Shown: positions 1 to 12,560 of the stretch, piece by piece
How positions within the stretch are numbered: the stretch's first letter is position 1
Layout: each line of letters starts with the position of its first letter
DNA from: Anastrepha obliqua
Lineage: Eukaryota; Arthropoda; Insecta; Diptera; Tephritidae
NCBI RefSeq assembly: GCF_027943255.1
Contig: NC_072896.1
Span: 7,192,001 to 7,256,000 of the forward strand
Length of the DNA: 64,000 bases
Direction: 5' to 3'
Program-made: the position numbers and the translations under genes
The notes under the pieces: model-generated
What the model was told of the DNA's origin: nothing
The model's input: only the letters and a program-made list of their open reading frames with translations
Database searches by the model: none

Positions 1-545
1 GATACCTGTAAACGGCCATATTTTCCCAGATTTTCATTAAAATTATAATATTAAAAATGAAGAAGTCAATATATTTTTTTCAAAATTGGCATCCAGTTTA
101 TTTACATATATAACATTATTATTTTTAATTTTGATCATTTAAAATGGCGGATGTACAGTCAATTCTTTCAGGAAGGTCACAGCCAGCTTCTCAATCGGCG
201 GGCATTGTAAAATCGGCATCAGTGACCTGAATACAAAAAACCAAACATTTTTTTGTTTATTAATGTCATAATTTCTATATGAATTAAAAAAAAACTGGGG
301 GAAAAAAAATTCGCGGAATAAAATGCTTAAAAAAATAAATTTTCGGGATAATTATCCTACTATTTTTTTTTATTTTTTTTTTTCGAAAAATTTTCTAAAA
401 CTTTAAATTCACATAGAAAGTAATATCATAAAAAAGATGTGTGCAAAATTTCAGGGAGATCGGCCAATAACTTTTCGAGTTATCGTGTACGCTAATTCAA
501 AAAATATAGTTTTGAGCAAAACGCGTCTAAAGTTTGAATACAACG
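1..545. mobile_element. TTAA-flanked DNA element, left end cut by the window start
   Basis: Positions 1-230 match, in inverted orientation, the sequence at about 61837-62050: the same terminal GATACCTGTAAACGGCCATA, the same AAATGGCGGAT, and the same TCTCAATCGGCGGGCATTGTAAA. In the second copy the terminus is GTCCCC followed by TTAA, so this copy should start about 6 bases before the window. The interior continues with a TTTTGAG(C/A)AAAACGCG block (about 513-526) that recurs near 29514. No coding sequence is seen. The right end was not found. Confidence 0.6.
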
Positions 546-1978
546 TAACTATACCTCCCCCAGCGCTCGAACGCAAAGAGAAGAGTCGTCACGGTTGACG
601 ATCTATAATATAAGAAATACTTAAATTTACGTTCTAAACATTTTTTGACATATTTTTAAAGAATTATATTCACATTTTATGAAACAAAACTTTTTTTTCG
701 AAATTTTACAGGTATGTATCTGTAACCTTAAGCCCTTTACGCAAAAATTGTACGCAAAAACAATGCATTCCTTTTTCTCCAAACAAATATAAACCGTGCG
801 AAAGCAGAACATCTTAGGAGTAAATGCTGCCTTGATTTCACTTCATCATCCTCCACTAAAGCTTTCTCACAGGCAACTCAAAGTTATATTAAGTATAAAA
901 TTTAAATTTTTATTAAAAAAAGAAATCATTCAGCAATTAGTATATTGCAAATTTAATATATTTTTTCCATGAACTATTCAAAAAAAGATAAAATTTTGTA
1001 TCACTTAAAATAATTTCAATTTTTTTGTGCTAAAAATTTTTGTGCTATTGAATTTCTTTACTTCCCATAAATTTCTTTTCCATAGCAGCATTTCACCCTA
1101 TTCAGCGTTAAGCATTTTCCATACGCAAATTCATTCATGAAACTGCCCAACCGATTTGCCTTGCAACAACTACGAGTAAAATATTATATAAGCACAATGG
1201 AAATGTTGAAAAATTATAATTTGCTGGCAATTTCAAAATTTCCAATTGCGGCAAGTTGCAAATTAACAACAATATTTATACAGTTTTTGTTGACGTTAAA
1301 TTGTTATAAATAAACAATAAGCATTTTTTTATTATAAATTTATTGCCACACTCTCCCACACATACGAATGTACTTATTCGCACTGAAAACACACACATCC
1401 ACAAGCACAATTTCATGCATATTGGTAATTTTGCTATTTTTCCTTGGTGTTGTTGCTAATGCTTTTGCTGTTGACTACCTATTTTTTCATGTATATTCAC
1501 ATGCATATGTATGTGTGTGTGTGTATATAGCTGCACTGTTGGTGTTTTATTCTGAGTTATCGATAGGTTTTAAATTTCACTTCTACAGCAACAACAAAAA
1601 TTATATGCAACGGACATCCGCAATTGGTTTGCTGATACTTACTTTAATTATGTCTAGCTGTTTTTGTTGCTACAAGCTTTTGTTGCTTTTTTGAGTTTTG
1701 TGGAAAATTGTGTGAAATAGAAAATCAATAGTTAAACAAATGTTCTACTTGCTTATTAAGTAGATTTCTACACACACTAAAATCCCACTAAAATAAACAA
1801 ATGTTAGGTAAGAAAAAGAGCATTTTATAAAGAAATAAAATATAATTTTTAAATATTTTTGAACTATGGATTTTAAAGTACTCTACAATATTACAAGCGA
1901 TCATTTTTTGAGCTTATCTACGAGCCCAACCATTTTTCATCGCCTTCATACCCATTGAAATGCCAGTCCATTGGACAT
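546..1978. other. AT-rich intergenic stretch, nothing recognised
   Basis: Homopolymer-rich, AT-rich DNA. The longest open frame (1368-1694) is a hydrophobic low-complexity translation of T-rich sequence with a TG microsatellite inside, and has no recognisable domain. Confidence 0.5.
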
Positions 1979-2092
1979 CTTCTTCTTCTTAATTGGCGCG
2001 ATAACCGCATACGCGATGTTGACTGAGTTTAATAAAGCGCACCAGTCGTTTCTTTCTCATTCTCACTGACGCCAGTTGGACATACCAAGCCA
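1979..2092. repeat. Fragment of a dispersed fly repeat (CTTCTTCTTCTTAATTGGCG type)
   Basis: A CTT-rich lead followed by AATTGGCGCGATAACCGC and onward to CTGACGCCAGTTGGACATAC resembles a dispersed repeat I associate with tephritid genomes. TTGGACAT occurs on both sides (1971 and 2074), but the right one may belong to the repeat itself. The family assignment is from memory only. Confidence 0.35.
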
Positions 2093-2568
2093 TTGTTAAA
2101 TAAAAGCCAGACAAATTCAATTTAATTCAAACTTTATAGAAAAATAAGAAAAATTTCACAAACCAGTTCAGCCCAGTTCCATGGTTTTTAACTATAGCTA
2201 ATTAAATTTGGGTATAAGAAATTGCAGATTTGAAGTTGCTAAAAAGCCCCGTTAATTTTTTAACATTTTTTTCCAGCCTGTGTTGCCTATTTTCTCCATA
2301 TACAAATGAACGACATTTTTGTTTTGAATTTAAAATTGGGTTTTTTGGTTTCTGTTAGACCAGGAGCTGTACTTTAAAAAAAAAAATAGTGAGCATAAAA
2401 ATAAAAAAATTAAAAAATATTCCAAACTGGTCTAAATACTGATGTACCATCACTTGTCCCCGGCTGTGTGTACGCACGGTATTTGAGAACAACTTGAGAG
2501 TAAAACTATTTAGCTTTTATTCTGAAAAAAAAAAATGTATTCAAACTTCACAAATTTGTTATACAACA

Positions 2569-3240
2569 TTAACTTATTATATATCTCAGAAATAATTCAA
2601 AAAAATGTCCATAACCTGCAATAACCTCCTCAAACCAACCGGGCGGGTGACGATTGCATGCCCGTATCAAATGCTCCTTATTCATATTGACCATAACGGT
2701 ATTAATTGCAGCCTGCAGAGAAGAAATGGTGTTATGAGAAAGCTTAATGGATTCACGCCCAACTACATCCAATACGTAGTATTCCAGTGGGTTATGGTTT
2801 GAGAAGTTAGGCGGTCATATGTTCGGTGTTATGTGGCCATGGAAATTTTCAGATATTCAATCTTGTTTCGCCATCGCTTTGTGTGAAAGAGCAAAGTCTT
2901 GCTGAAAAAATGTATGGATTGTCACGGCGTACACTATCAATCCAAGGTTTTACTACTGTCTCTAGAAACTCGATATATGTAGCAGAATTCACTCGAATTC
3001 ACACTGAGTACAGAAGTGTGGTGGCATGAAATATCCTTTGTTACACATCATACCTAAAATCATAACACTGGTTAGAAACTTTGCACGGATGACAACTGGA
3101 ACCTCTATAGCATTAGAACTTAGCGATCTGTCATTCTGGTCATTTTTTTGGTCTTGGTTAACATTTTTTTGTCATGGCGTTGGGGTTTCAGAAGCTTTAA
3201 GCTCCTTCAAACTAGGATTGTGTTGGCCATACAAGAAAAA
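2569..3240 (-). pseudogene. Broken maT-like (DD37D group) transposase, C-terminal half
   Basis: On the minus strand, frame-shifted pieces read in order: MPPHFCTQCEFE, then YAVTIHTFFQQDFALSHKAM, then a degraded SPDLNPLDYYVW-like block and VVGRESIKLSHNTISSLQAA, ending GWFEEVIAGYGHFFELF. This is the order of the catalytic and C-terminal parts of the maT branch of the Tc1/mariner superfamily. Several stops and frameshifts interrupt it, and the third catalytic residue appears replaced by Glu. The N-terminal DNA-binding part is missing here; related N-terminal fragments lie near 42390 and 52440. Confidence 0.6.
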
Positions 3241-3263
3241 ATCAATGTAGCCGTTGAATTTTA

Positions 3264-4505
3264 TTGGGTTTATTGGGAATAAGTTCGTAGCGTTTTTATA
3301 TTTTTTTATTTTATATCGATTTGTTTGCTGTAAAGGGTATCCATCAGAGCTCTTTCTGCTCTACAAAACTATCTTAATTTTATTTTTGAGTGATTTAATT
3401 TTTTATTAGTTATGAGGCTTAGAAATGGAATACGCAGGAGGCAGGAGGAAAATAAACATTTTCGACACCTGCTTTGTTTTTCATTGAGATTTCAAAGCTG
3501 TAGAAGCAGGTCGGGAAATTTGCGACGTATATGGGGAAGGTGTCATAGGCAAGTATACAGTAAGGAAATGTTTCGCAAAGCGACTTCCCGCTGAGGAAGG
3601 GCTTCTGAATTCGACGAAGAACACCTCAAATCATTTTTGAAAGAAAACGGTCGCCTAACTAGTCGTGAATCAGCGGAAAAACATGAACTGCGATCATAAA
3701 ACGATTCTCAGTCACCTTCATTCAATGGGTTTTAGCAAAAAAATGGAAGCCTGGGTGCCTCACGGGCTCAACGAAAAACACAAAGAAAGTCGCCTTCAAA
3801 TTGCTTCTCAGCATCTCCCCGCCATCGAGCAATTCGCGGTCATAAACAGCGCTTTTGTACCAAATCGTCACGGGAAGTGTGGAGCCTATACATCAATATG
3901 AAGCAAAGAAAGGAGCGGGTGACTCCAGGAGATACGCCAAAGCCTAAAGTCAAACCGGATCTTCACCCAAAGAAGATCATGATATATGTTTGGTCGGACT
4001 GGGAGAGCATGGTGCACTAGGAAATGCTCTAAAAGAATGCCACGGCCAACAAAGAGCTGTACATTGCTCAGCTACACAGCGTGAATGAAGCTATTCGACT
4101 GAAAAGACCTGATGTACATGGACAAATCATAATCCTTCACGACTACGCCTGGTCCCATGTTGCACAAGTCGTCAAAGCCGCACTCTAAGCGCTCGAATGG
4201 GAGGTACTTCAGTATTCTCCGGACCTTACCCCGACCGATTATCATCTTTTCCTCTCCCTGTCAAACCATATGAAGGACGTTACCTCCGATAACAAAGACG
4301 TCCTTAAAAACTAGCTCAACATCTTCTTTGACACCAGACCAGGCGATTTTTGGTGGAACGGCATCAAAAAATTGGTCGAGACGTGAGAAGGGGTTGCAAA
4401 CAGCAACGGCGAATATATAATTGATTAACTTATAGATATAATTATTGTTTATTGTTTTAATAAAAGCCTTCGGTAACTACGCTACGCACTTATTCTGCAA
4501 CCCAA
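3264..4505 (+). mobile_element. Degenerate full-length mariner (mellifera-like ends)
   Basis: 1242 bp between TA dinucleotides. The left end TTGGGTT..GAATAAGTTCGTAGCG pairs with the right end, whose reverse complement is TTGGGTTGCAGAATAAGTGC. Inside, plus-strand fragments read as a mariner transposase in several frames: RFQSCRSRSGNLRRIWG, FLKENGRLTSRESAEKHELR, HPKKIMIYVWSDWE, IILHDYAWSHVAQVVKAAL, PDLTPTDYHLF and NGIKKLVET. Many stops and frameshifts make it dead. A related, shorter copy lies at 23356. Confidence 0.8.
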
Positions 4506-4750
4506 TACTTCGTTTGCGTCTGAACCATACATGACAAGATGCGAAATTCTCAAATTTTTTTTGAGAGCGCGCACAGACACTAGTTTGAGCGTGATAAACA
4601 ACCGATAGACGAAGTGGCGAGCTACCAGAAATAAGGCGTCAGAAATAGCTGTCGAAAATTGTATTTGCAGGAATTTATGTTCAAATAAGAGAGCAAAATA
4701 AAACTTAAGGAGGTAGATATTAAATTTAGTGCAAGGTTGATATATTGTAC

Positions 4751-5072
4751 AATATATATATATAATTGGCCCGTACACCCTTTTTGGGTGTTTGGCCGAG
4801 CTTCTCCTCCTTTTTGTGGTGTGCGTCTTGAAGTTGTTCCACAAATGGAGGGACCTAGAGTTTTAAGCCGACTCCGAACGGCAAATATTTTTATGAGGAG
4901 CTTTTTCATGGCAGAAATACACTCGGAGGTTTGCCATTGCCTGCCGAGGGGCGACCGCTATTAGAAAAATGTTTGTCTTAATTTTGGTGTTTCACCGAGA
5001 TTCGAACCGATGTTTTCTCTGTGAATTGCGAATGGTAGTCACGCACCAACCCATGCGGCTACGGCGGCCGCC
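4751..5072 (-). mobile_element. tRNA-derived SINE, copy A (near full length)
   Basis: Read on the minus strand the copy starts GCGGCCGCCGTAGCCGCATG (A box), has a B box (GGTTCGAATCTC, slightly mutated), a body with GAAAAAGCTCCTCATAAAAA and GTGGAACAACTTCAAGACGC, and ends GGGTGTACGGGCCAATTATA with a TA-rich tail. Weak ORFs at 4482-4909 and 4737-4964 are translations of this repeat. Confidence 0.85.
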
Positions 5073-8000
5073 GTAGATGCTTCAAGTAAATTTATTTATT
5101 GTAAAACTTTTTTTTTCAGCGAGAAAATGCCCAAAGTAAAGTGCAACCTGATTCGAGGATGTGTCGCGGGACAATGAGTTGTTAACTTCTCAAGTCAGGA
5201 GAAGGAGATATTTGAATTGTGATCTCTTTAATTTGTGATATTTTTTTCTTTTTGATTTTTTTTAAGTATATTTGTAATTGTGGCTTTCGCCCTCATTATT
5301 TTTGCTTTCAATGTTTAATAATTTCACGAAATAATCGGGCACAATTCTGTTGCCGAATCCTCTATGGCGTAGCAGCCGAAGTTACTCTCACACTTTTGCT
5401 CCGGTGGGCTTAAATTTGTAATCATTCCTGAATATTACTTCTTCTTGGTTGAGTAAGTCTATTAGCACCAACATTTTTCTCGTCACCCAATTCACTGCTT
5501 TTTAGCGAAGAGCGGATAGTTTTTGTCATGGAAGAATTGCTACATTTGAAACTTTGGCTACATGACCACCCAACTTATTTTATCCGATACATTTTGCTCA
5601 TCGCTAAGATCTGCTAAAATCTGTGTAGATTCTCAGAGATTTCCGTGAATCAAAAATATCACTAAAATTAATTTAGATATTTTTGGCGATGAAGGTTCAT
5701 CGTTAGCGAATGCTGCAATTGAGCTGCTGACTTGGTTTTATACCCGTTTTCTTGGTAGTTCTTACACAGAGTTCAGCTTCCATTACGCCACAGCAGAGTT
5801 CGCTCATTTTTCCACTTCAATCTACGCAATATTGCAATCCTTCATTTTTTTATTGTATCACAGCATCACCTACATACGATTATGTCCCAACAGCACACGG
5901 AAATAAAATTGTTGCTTCTCTTGGTTGAAATTAATGATATCCTTTTTTTGTTAGTTTTTTTTTCATTTTAAAAGTTCAAATGTCAAATCACAGTAGTGTA
6001 AAATGTGAACTCTCGTTCAAAATGCGCGACAATTCTAATCGACTTGAAAGGTGCAGTTCGAACTCAATTTGAATTCTGATTGAGAAACTGACCATTAATA
6101 TTTCTTCGTTAGCATTTTATAAATGGTTCACATACTTTTTAACAACAAAAACGACTTTTAAATTTACAATTACTTAGATTTAATTATTTTCAGATACAAT
6201 TTTTAACTGCTGCTATAAAATACATACGGACAATAGCACCATTACAGAAAATATTAGATTACGAATAACAATAAATTAGTTTAGCACATAATAAACGTTC
6301 ATTTAATTGGTCACGGATTGCATAAAAAACATTTAAATAAACATTTCATTAATGCTGAACGAATGTAAACGGACATTTGCATCTACATACATACATACAT
6401 ACATACATATATACATACAAATGTTCGTATGAATATTAATGAGAATTAATTAATTGCGTTGATTATTTCATTATTGAAAATTGCTATTAATTGGCTTAAA
6501 GGCTGCTTGTTAGCTAACCACAGCTGTCCTAAAGCGACACCCTTAACACGCGAAGAGCGTCAGATCACTGCGATACCATCAGAGAGAAGATAGTGGAAGA
6601 GGATACCATCACTTAAATGTTGATAATTGAATGTGAAACGCGAAAAATATTTATTAAAAGTGAAAAATGATCAATAAAATAGTGGAGTAGGAGGAAATTG
6701 CATTCTTATTGGCTATGAAACATATTTTAATTTGTTATGACTTAGGGCTCATAAGGGCTTTGTAACCTCACCCGCGTAACGTCTATTTGACTGTCAAAGC
6801 CACGTTCAGTATAAGTAGATGACATGTTTTTCCCATACATGTCTATCTTTACATGCGTCGGATGGTCCCTCTTCTTATTAATTGAAAATTTAGAAGTAGA
6901 CATATTCCCCAAACATTTCAATTAAAAGTATTTGAAAAAAATATGAGCTAATATGAGAGTAAATATTCTTTAAATTTACATTCATTTCATTTTAGTTTTT
7001 TCTTGTGTTTTAATGTTTCATTTTGTTAGAACTGAATCATTTTTGAACGGCTCAAAAGAAATTAATAACATTTAAATCGGAGGATGAAAATAAATGAAAT
7101 GAAATAAAAATTTACATTTTTTAAAACTTCTAATTCCAATGCTTACTTTAAATTCTATGAATTATCAAAATTTTATTCCAAAAAATATGAGTACCTTCCA
7201 ATTACTAACTAACGACTAACGATGTGAGTCAACTTCTGTATGCCCAAAAGCGGTATTAGCTCAAGTAAGGGTAATCAGTTACGGAATCTAAGACTCGGTA
7301 TAGGAAAAATTGTCCGCCCAATGGAAGTGCCTGTCTAACGGAGGTGCCCGGGCGAGGTTGCACTGCAATTTATTACATATTCTATTCTATATTTTTATAA
7401 ATATGAATGAAAATTAAAAAGGAAAGGAAAATTATTTAAAATTTGACAAAATGTTGTGCTGCTAATTAGGTGCTTGTAATTTTATATACAGATGTATGTA
7501 CTTTTATATGAAAATTAAATAGATAAGAGAACAACTGTAAAATGTAATAAAAAAGAAAAATTGTAGATAGCCATCAAAATATATAAAAAATAGTTGTAGT
7601 GAAATAAACTGTTTTTTGTTTGGTCGCTCGTGGTTAGTTAATTAACAATGAAATCGAGGAAAAATTCCAATTAGTGACTGATTGTGGGTATGTAATAATT
7701 AATTGGTAATATTATTTAAATTTGCTTAATTTAATGAATGATTTAATTGTGAATAGAAGTGCAGTTGAATCTCCCAAATTACCTCCCCAATTTTTCTCAG
7801 GGGAGGTTGCAAAGAGCGAAAAAATTCATTTATTGGACAATTTACAAAACGTCAATTATTTAGAGCAATCACAGCTTTTTGATAAACAGCTGGATTTTAT
7901 ATTTACAATACAATAATCATAAACGAATATAAACATATTTCGTTGAAAATAAATTCAGTATAAATAAAAATTAATATTTCATTAAAAACATCAGTATTGG

Positions 8001-8149
8001 TTTATGAAATACAGCCAAAATTTTATCATGAACTAAAAAAATAACTCGAAACACACGACAAAATACCGTGAAGACACGCAAACACGCTATACTACACAGT
8101 CAGTGCACAGAAGTTCGTCAAATGAAGGGTGACTATGAATGCTTCTTAA
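5073..8149. other. Intergenic stretch without recognised genes
   Basis: AT-rich DNA with a (CATA)n microsatellite at about 6383-6420. Short frames at 5219 and 7722 have no domain, no codon bias and no neighbours that support them. No transposase or reverse-transcriptase motif is visible. Confidence 0.5.
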
Positions 8150-8894
8150 GGGGGCAGCCTGCTTTAGAGGCTTCAAAAATCGATTTTTTCGTGGATTTTT
8201 TTGGGAAGGAAAGAAATATTCGACTGAAACGAAACTTTCAGGTTTTATTGCTATATATTTCAGCAGTCTTCTCAATTTTTTTCATTAAAATATATGTCAT
8301 GTTATGCCTGGTACAAGCATTTTGTCGAGGCGTCTCGAGTGTGCATGTATCGTGCGGCGGGAAAGATGCAGGTCGCAATTTTGACCTGAAACCAAAAACC
8401 CAAAAAAATTTTTATTTCAGTATAGTATAACTTCTAGTTAAACCAAGAAAATTAAACAAAAAGTGAGAAATTGAACAATTTTTCGCTAATTAAAAAAAAA
8501 ATCATTTTTTTGGAAAAACAAATTCACTTTAGAGTGTTTAAAAAGTCGGTTAATCATAACTTTCTTAAGGTTGTTTAAGTTCAACTAGAAGATAATTTAA
8601 TTCCGAATACAATCAATGTTATCTCATTTCGATAGGACGTGTAACTTTTTCCCTATCTTTCCCACCAATTAGAAAAAATCGTAAAAATAAAAAACCGAGA
8701 AATGGCACGTCAAAGTTTTGTGTATAAAAAATCCGCTCGTATACCTGCTTGACGCTTGCTCACAATTTCTTCTGTAACTGCGAAGGTATTTTGAATTTGC
8801 TTCTGAAATTTTGAGGACACATTCTTAGATAGTTTGGGAAGACATTTATGTAAAAAAATCGCTTTTTTGAAGCCTCTAAAGCAGGTTCCCTTCC
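8150..8894. mobile_element. TTAA-flanked MITE, 745 bp
   Basis: Flanked by TTAA at 8146 and 8895. Left end GGGGGCAGCCTGCTTTAGAG, right end (reverse complement) GGAAGGGAACCTGCTTTAGA; the inverted pairing continues through GGCTTCAAAAAA on both sides, about 36 bp. No transposase is encoded. The short frames at 8068 and 8710 lie across the inverted ends. TTAA duplications point to a Kolobok- or piggyBac-type parent. Confidence 0.7.
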
Positions 8895-9004
8895 TTAAAT
8901 GAACAGAAATTTGACCGCTCTGACAACACAACCAAAAATGTACTTTTGTAGAGCTATTCCTTATATCTATAAAGCAGTTTCGTTTATTGAAAGAAAGCTC
9001 CTGG

Positions 9005-9480
9005 AGTATACCCTAGACTGATACACAGATGGCTCGAATATCTAAAAAGCATAGGCGCTGAAAAATATGTCCCAGAACCAAGCGCTCATTGCCAAAGGGT
9101 AGCTTCCCAAACATCTTCTAAGCAGAGGTGTATGCCATCTGTCTTTTTGCAAAGATCAAATTAGACAAGAACCCCCGGAATGAGTGAGGTCATTTTGAGC
9201 AACAGTCAGGTGGCATTCAAGGCACTGTCACCCTATGCAGTTAAGTGCTCACTAGGCATTGAGTGTACCGAGAAATTGAATTTGTTAGGAACGCACAATC
9301 GCATCCGGCTACTTTGGGCCTCTGGACACAGGGGTACGACTAGGATCGAAGTAGCGAATGCATTGGCGAGAGAGGCTGCGGCCTCGTTATTAATAAGACC
9401 AGAGCCCTTCTTTGCAATGGGACAACACACTATCAAGGAGAAGCTTTTGGGGTGAAGAGCTAAGGCTAAGGGAAGTGTGA
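9005..9480 (+). pseudogene. LINE RNase H domain relic
   Basis: Pieces of a non-LTR retrotransposon RNase H: YTDGSN near 9025, AEVYAI-like sequence near 9122, VILSNSQVAFKAL at 9190, and LLWASGHRGTTRIEVANALA at 9310, which corresponds to the WVPGHxxIxGNExADxLA motif with key residues lost. Frameshifts and stops disrupt it. The reverse transcriptase is absent. Confidence 0.65.
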
Positions 9481-9639
9481 AATAAATTTGTTTAACACTT
9501 TTATTGCAACCTGTATACATACATTAAGCAATATTTGTAGAATACGAGTAACTTAAACTAGCAGCTAGAGAATTTCAGTCGTTTATGGGATGTACCCTGT
9601 GGTACAACCCATTTCATTTTTTCACACTAAAAGAGGAGA

Positions 9640-11590
9640 TCTGTGGTGGATTTTTTTTTTTGAGTCGGGCGAAAGCAATGGGATTTGCTATCATTTCCGT
9701 TATTAAGGAGTTAGAGTGAGCTAAGAGCCTGAGATTGTGGGATCTTGCATATTTCTCTATTTCTTGCATAACAGTGGATATTTGGAGGTCACGGTATATT
9801 TGCGAGTTTGTAATATATGTAGTAGGGTGAATTGGTGAGCATTCTTAATGTTTTTGACTTAAATCGTTGTAAAATTTCGATATTGGAGTTTGCCGCAGTG
9901 CCCCAAAGTTGAGTACCATATGTCCACACGAGTTTTAGAATTGTTGAGTATAAGAGCAATTTGCTTTCGACAGAAACTTGGGAATGACGATCTAAAAGCC
10001 AGTGAAGGTCTCTGATTTTAATACCAAGTGCTTTTCTTTTAGAGAATATATGTGTTTTCCACGTTAATTCTCTGTCTAGATGCATTCCTAGATATTTGGT
10101 TTCATTGCTTTGTGGAATTTCCATATCGTTGAGTTTGATGGGTGGGCTAGTGTCTCGCTTAAGAGTGAATGTGACTTGTACTGATTTTGTTTCATTGGAC
10201 TTTATTCTCCATTTTTTGGTTGATTTTGTCGAGTCCCTTTTGTAGTTTAAAAGAAGGTGCTTGCGGGAAAGTGTCACTTGCTAGTAAAGCAGAATCATCA
10301 GCAAATCGATGGTTTTCGAGAAAAACGACAAAACTCAAAATTAACTCAAATTCGGAGTTTTGCCGTTAAAAGCAAAAATCAACTACAGAGTTTATATATT
10401 TTTATTTGGAAAAGCGTCATAAGCGAATCTTGAAGCAATTCTGAGAGATGGCGTTAGTGTCGTTTTGTCAGGTGATCGAATTGGCGCGTCAATTATCTAG
10501 AAAACTGACCCACCTCAGTATTTTGTATTTTTGAATTATGTCACTTTTCTCGAAAAACAATGGAAATGTGCTTATACATAGTTACTCCTTCAGTTTCGGG
10601 TAAGTCATATGTGTAGAGTAGGTACAATATTGGTCCCCTTGGGGAACGCCCGCTGAACTTTCGCAGAGCTCAGAGAGATGATCTCCTACCTTGACGAAGA
10701 AATTTCGGTTATTAAGATAAGACTTTAAAAGTATGTAGAAGTTTATAGGGAGGATGGTTTTAATTTTGTAGAGCAAACCGTCGTACCATACCCTGTCAAA
10801 AGCTTGGACAATGTCGAGGAACGCTGCTGTGCAGTATTTTTTTTGTTCGAATGCATTGTGGATGTATTCAACAATTCGATGAACTTGTTGCAAAGTGCTG
10901 TGTTCTTTTCGGAAACCGAACTGATGATTGGGTATTATTTTTCGTTCTTCGATTATCGGAAACAGTCTTTTAAGAATAAGGCATTCCATAAGTTTGGAAG
11001 TGAATGGTAGAAGGCTTATTGGACGATACGATTCAACTGAATATGATTTTTTGCCAGGTTTGAGGACCATTTTAATTTGAGCCACTTTCCATTGGGCAGG
11101 AAAATTTTCAGTTAGTATAATTGCATTAAATACATAAATACGTTAACAGAGTAACTCCTATTTCTGGCAGCTCTTTGAGTACTTTGGCTGTAATAAGATC
11201 GTAGCCGTGAGATTTATTAGTGTTCAGATTTTTAATGGCAGATTTCACTTCAAATTTAGAGAATTTACATATGGGTGGGTCCATTTGATAGGTTTGTGTT
11301 AGTATATAATTTATGTCTTCTAGGGTACCGGGTGAAGAGGTCATTGAGTGTGGGGTAAATACTCTTTTTAAGTGTCGGGCAAATGTCGCTGCTCTTCCGG
11401 AGTCGCTTTTAGCCCATTCATTATTTTCCATTCGAAGGGCAGCAGTAGAGGTCTTTTTATATTTCTAGCAGCCTTCCAGAGCGAGTACTCAGAATCTGCT
11501 CTAGCGTTTAGACTACTGAAATAGCGATTCAATTGTGTGCTTCGTTCATTAACAAGATCTTCTTTAAGTTGCCTTTTTAATAAAATTATT
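9640..11590 (-). pseudogene. jockey-type LINE reverse transcriptase relic
   Basis: On the minus strand, going down from 11580: QLKEDLVNERSTQL, then KSAIKNLNTNKSHGYDLITA (11126-11431), SYRPISLLPFTSKLMECLIL, FGFRKEHSTLQQVHRIVEYI, TAAFLDIVQAFDRVWYDGL and AGVPQG (10582-11085), then after an insertion FADDSALLAS near 10290, YLGMHLDRELTWKTHI and a jockey-like C-terminus ending about 9780. The order matches the RT fingers, palm and thumb of jockey elements. At least three frameshifts and the insertion of a small MITE inactivate it. ORF1 and the endonuclease are missing, as in a 5'-truncated insertion. Confidence 0.85.
10313..10559. mobile_element. Small MITE inserted in the jockey reverse transcriptase
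   Basis: 247 bp separating GPILYLLYTYDLP-type sequence from FADDSALLAS of the LINE. Ends are inverted: TTTTCGAGAAAAACGACAAA on the left, and TTTTTCGAGAAAAGTGACAT as the reverse complement of the right. ATGG occurs on both sides (10309 and 10560) and may be a target duplication. No coding capacity. Confidence 0.6.
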
Positions 11591-12560
11591 TTTTTGTGAC
11601 ATTTGTTTCATTTTTAAATTTTTAATATAAAATTTAATTAACCTTAAATTTATTTCGCTTTACCTAACAATGAAACTATTGCAATGTTTGAAAAATAATA
11701 AAAAAGAGAAGCAAAAGCTACTTAGATAAATACGAAAAATGCCCAAAAACATTTACCTTTAACAGGAGCTGTAGCCAATTGCCAATTTTAAAAAATTAAA
11801 TAAAAACAAAAGTATGAAAGTTTCATTAAATAATAAATGTGTGGATATGAACGCATACACACACACATAAATATACATATAAATATGTTTAAAACTATCT
11901 AAGAGCGCATAAATATGAGTTCATGCACATACACACATCCCCACACACATAAGTCTATATAAAAAATATTTAAAAACCATATAAATCGCTGTGTATTTTT
12001 GTTCATGCACAAGTGCGCTTGGCTGTGTATTCAATGCACAGAAGAAGAGGAAGCAACTACACTGCGCGTGCATGTACAATAGCAATGTGGGCGGAGCCAA
12101 ATCGTAATGGAAACAGATGCGCCACGCTTCATGCTTTCACAAGCAAATACAAAGTAAACAGACGAGGTGACAAAGCGAGAGTTGCCAGCTCGCTCGCACA
12201 CATGCAACAGAAGCAGCGCGCAACCACACAAGCATACACACAGGAGCACGCACACACACATAACCGCTAAACAAATAACGCCAACACCTGAGTGACTAGG
12301 CGCTGATGGCGTTCGCGCAACATCCCCTTACTGTTGCGGCATTGCTGTGCAATTTAGTGTGTGCGGATGTGAGACTGCAGCAAAAAAGCCGCAAACCAGT
12401 TTGTGAGTCGACTGCCTGCACTGACATTCATATGCGCAGCTACTCACTCAAAATCATTCAAACTCAAACACACACACACTCGCACACAAGTGGATTGTAG
12501 TACCATCTCAGAAGCACTCACACTCGCCAGTCGACACCATTTAACCACCCCATCTCTGCT
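11591..12560. other. Upstream flank of eya, no gene recognised
   Basis: AT-rich to about 12000, then more GC-rich with many CA/CACACA tracts to 12560. The frames at 12013 and 12031 are opposite readings of the same CA-rich DNA. This may be regulatory DNA of eya. Confidence 0.4.

Noticed and set aside
1368..1694. 108-codon hydrophobic ORF
   Set aside because: Low-complexity T-rich translation with a TG microsatellite inside; no domain, no splice or promoter context.
4482..4964. ORFs of 120, 95 and 75 codons on both strands
   Set aside because: Translations of SINE copy A and the adjacent mariner end.
12013..12270. 85-codon ORF upstream of eya
   Set aside because: Opposite-strand ORF 12031-12261 covers the same CA-rich DNA; the peptide is low complexity.
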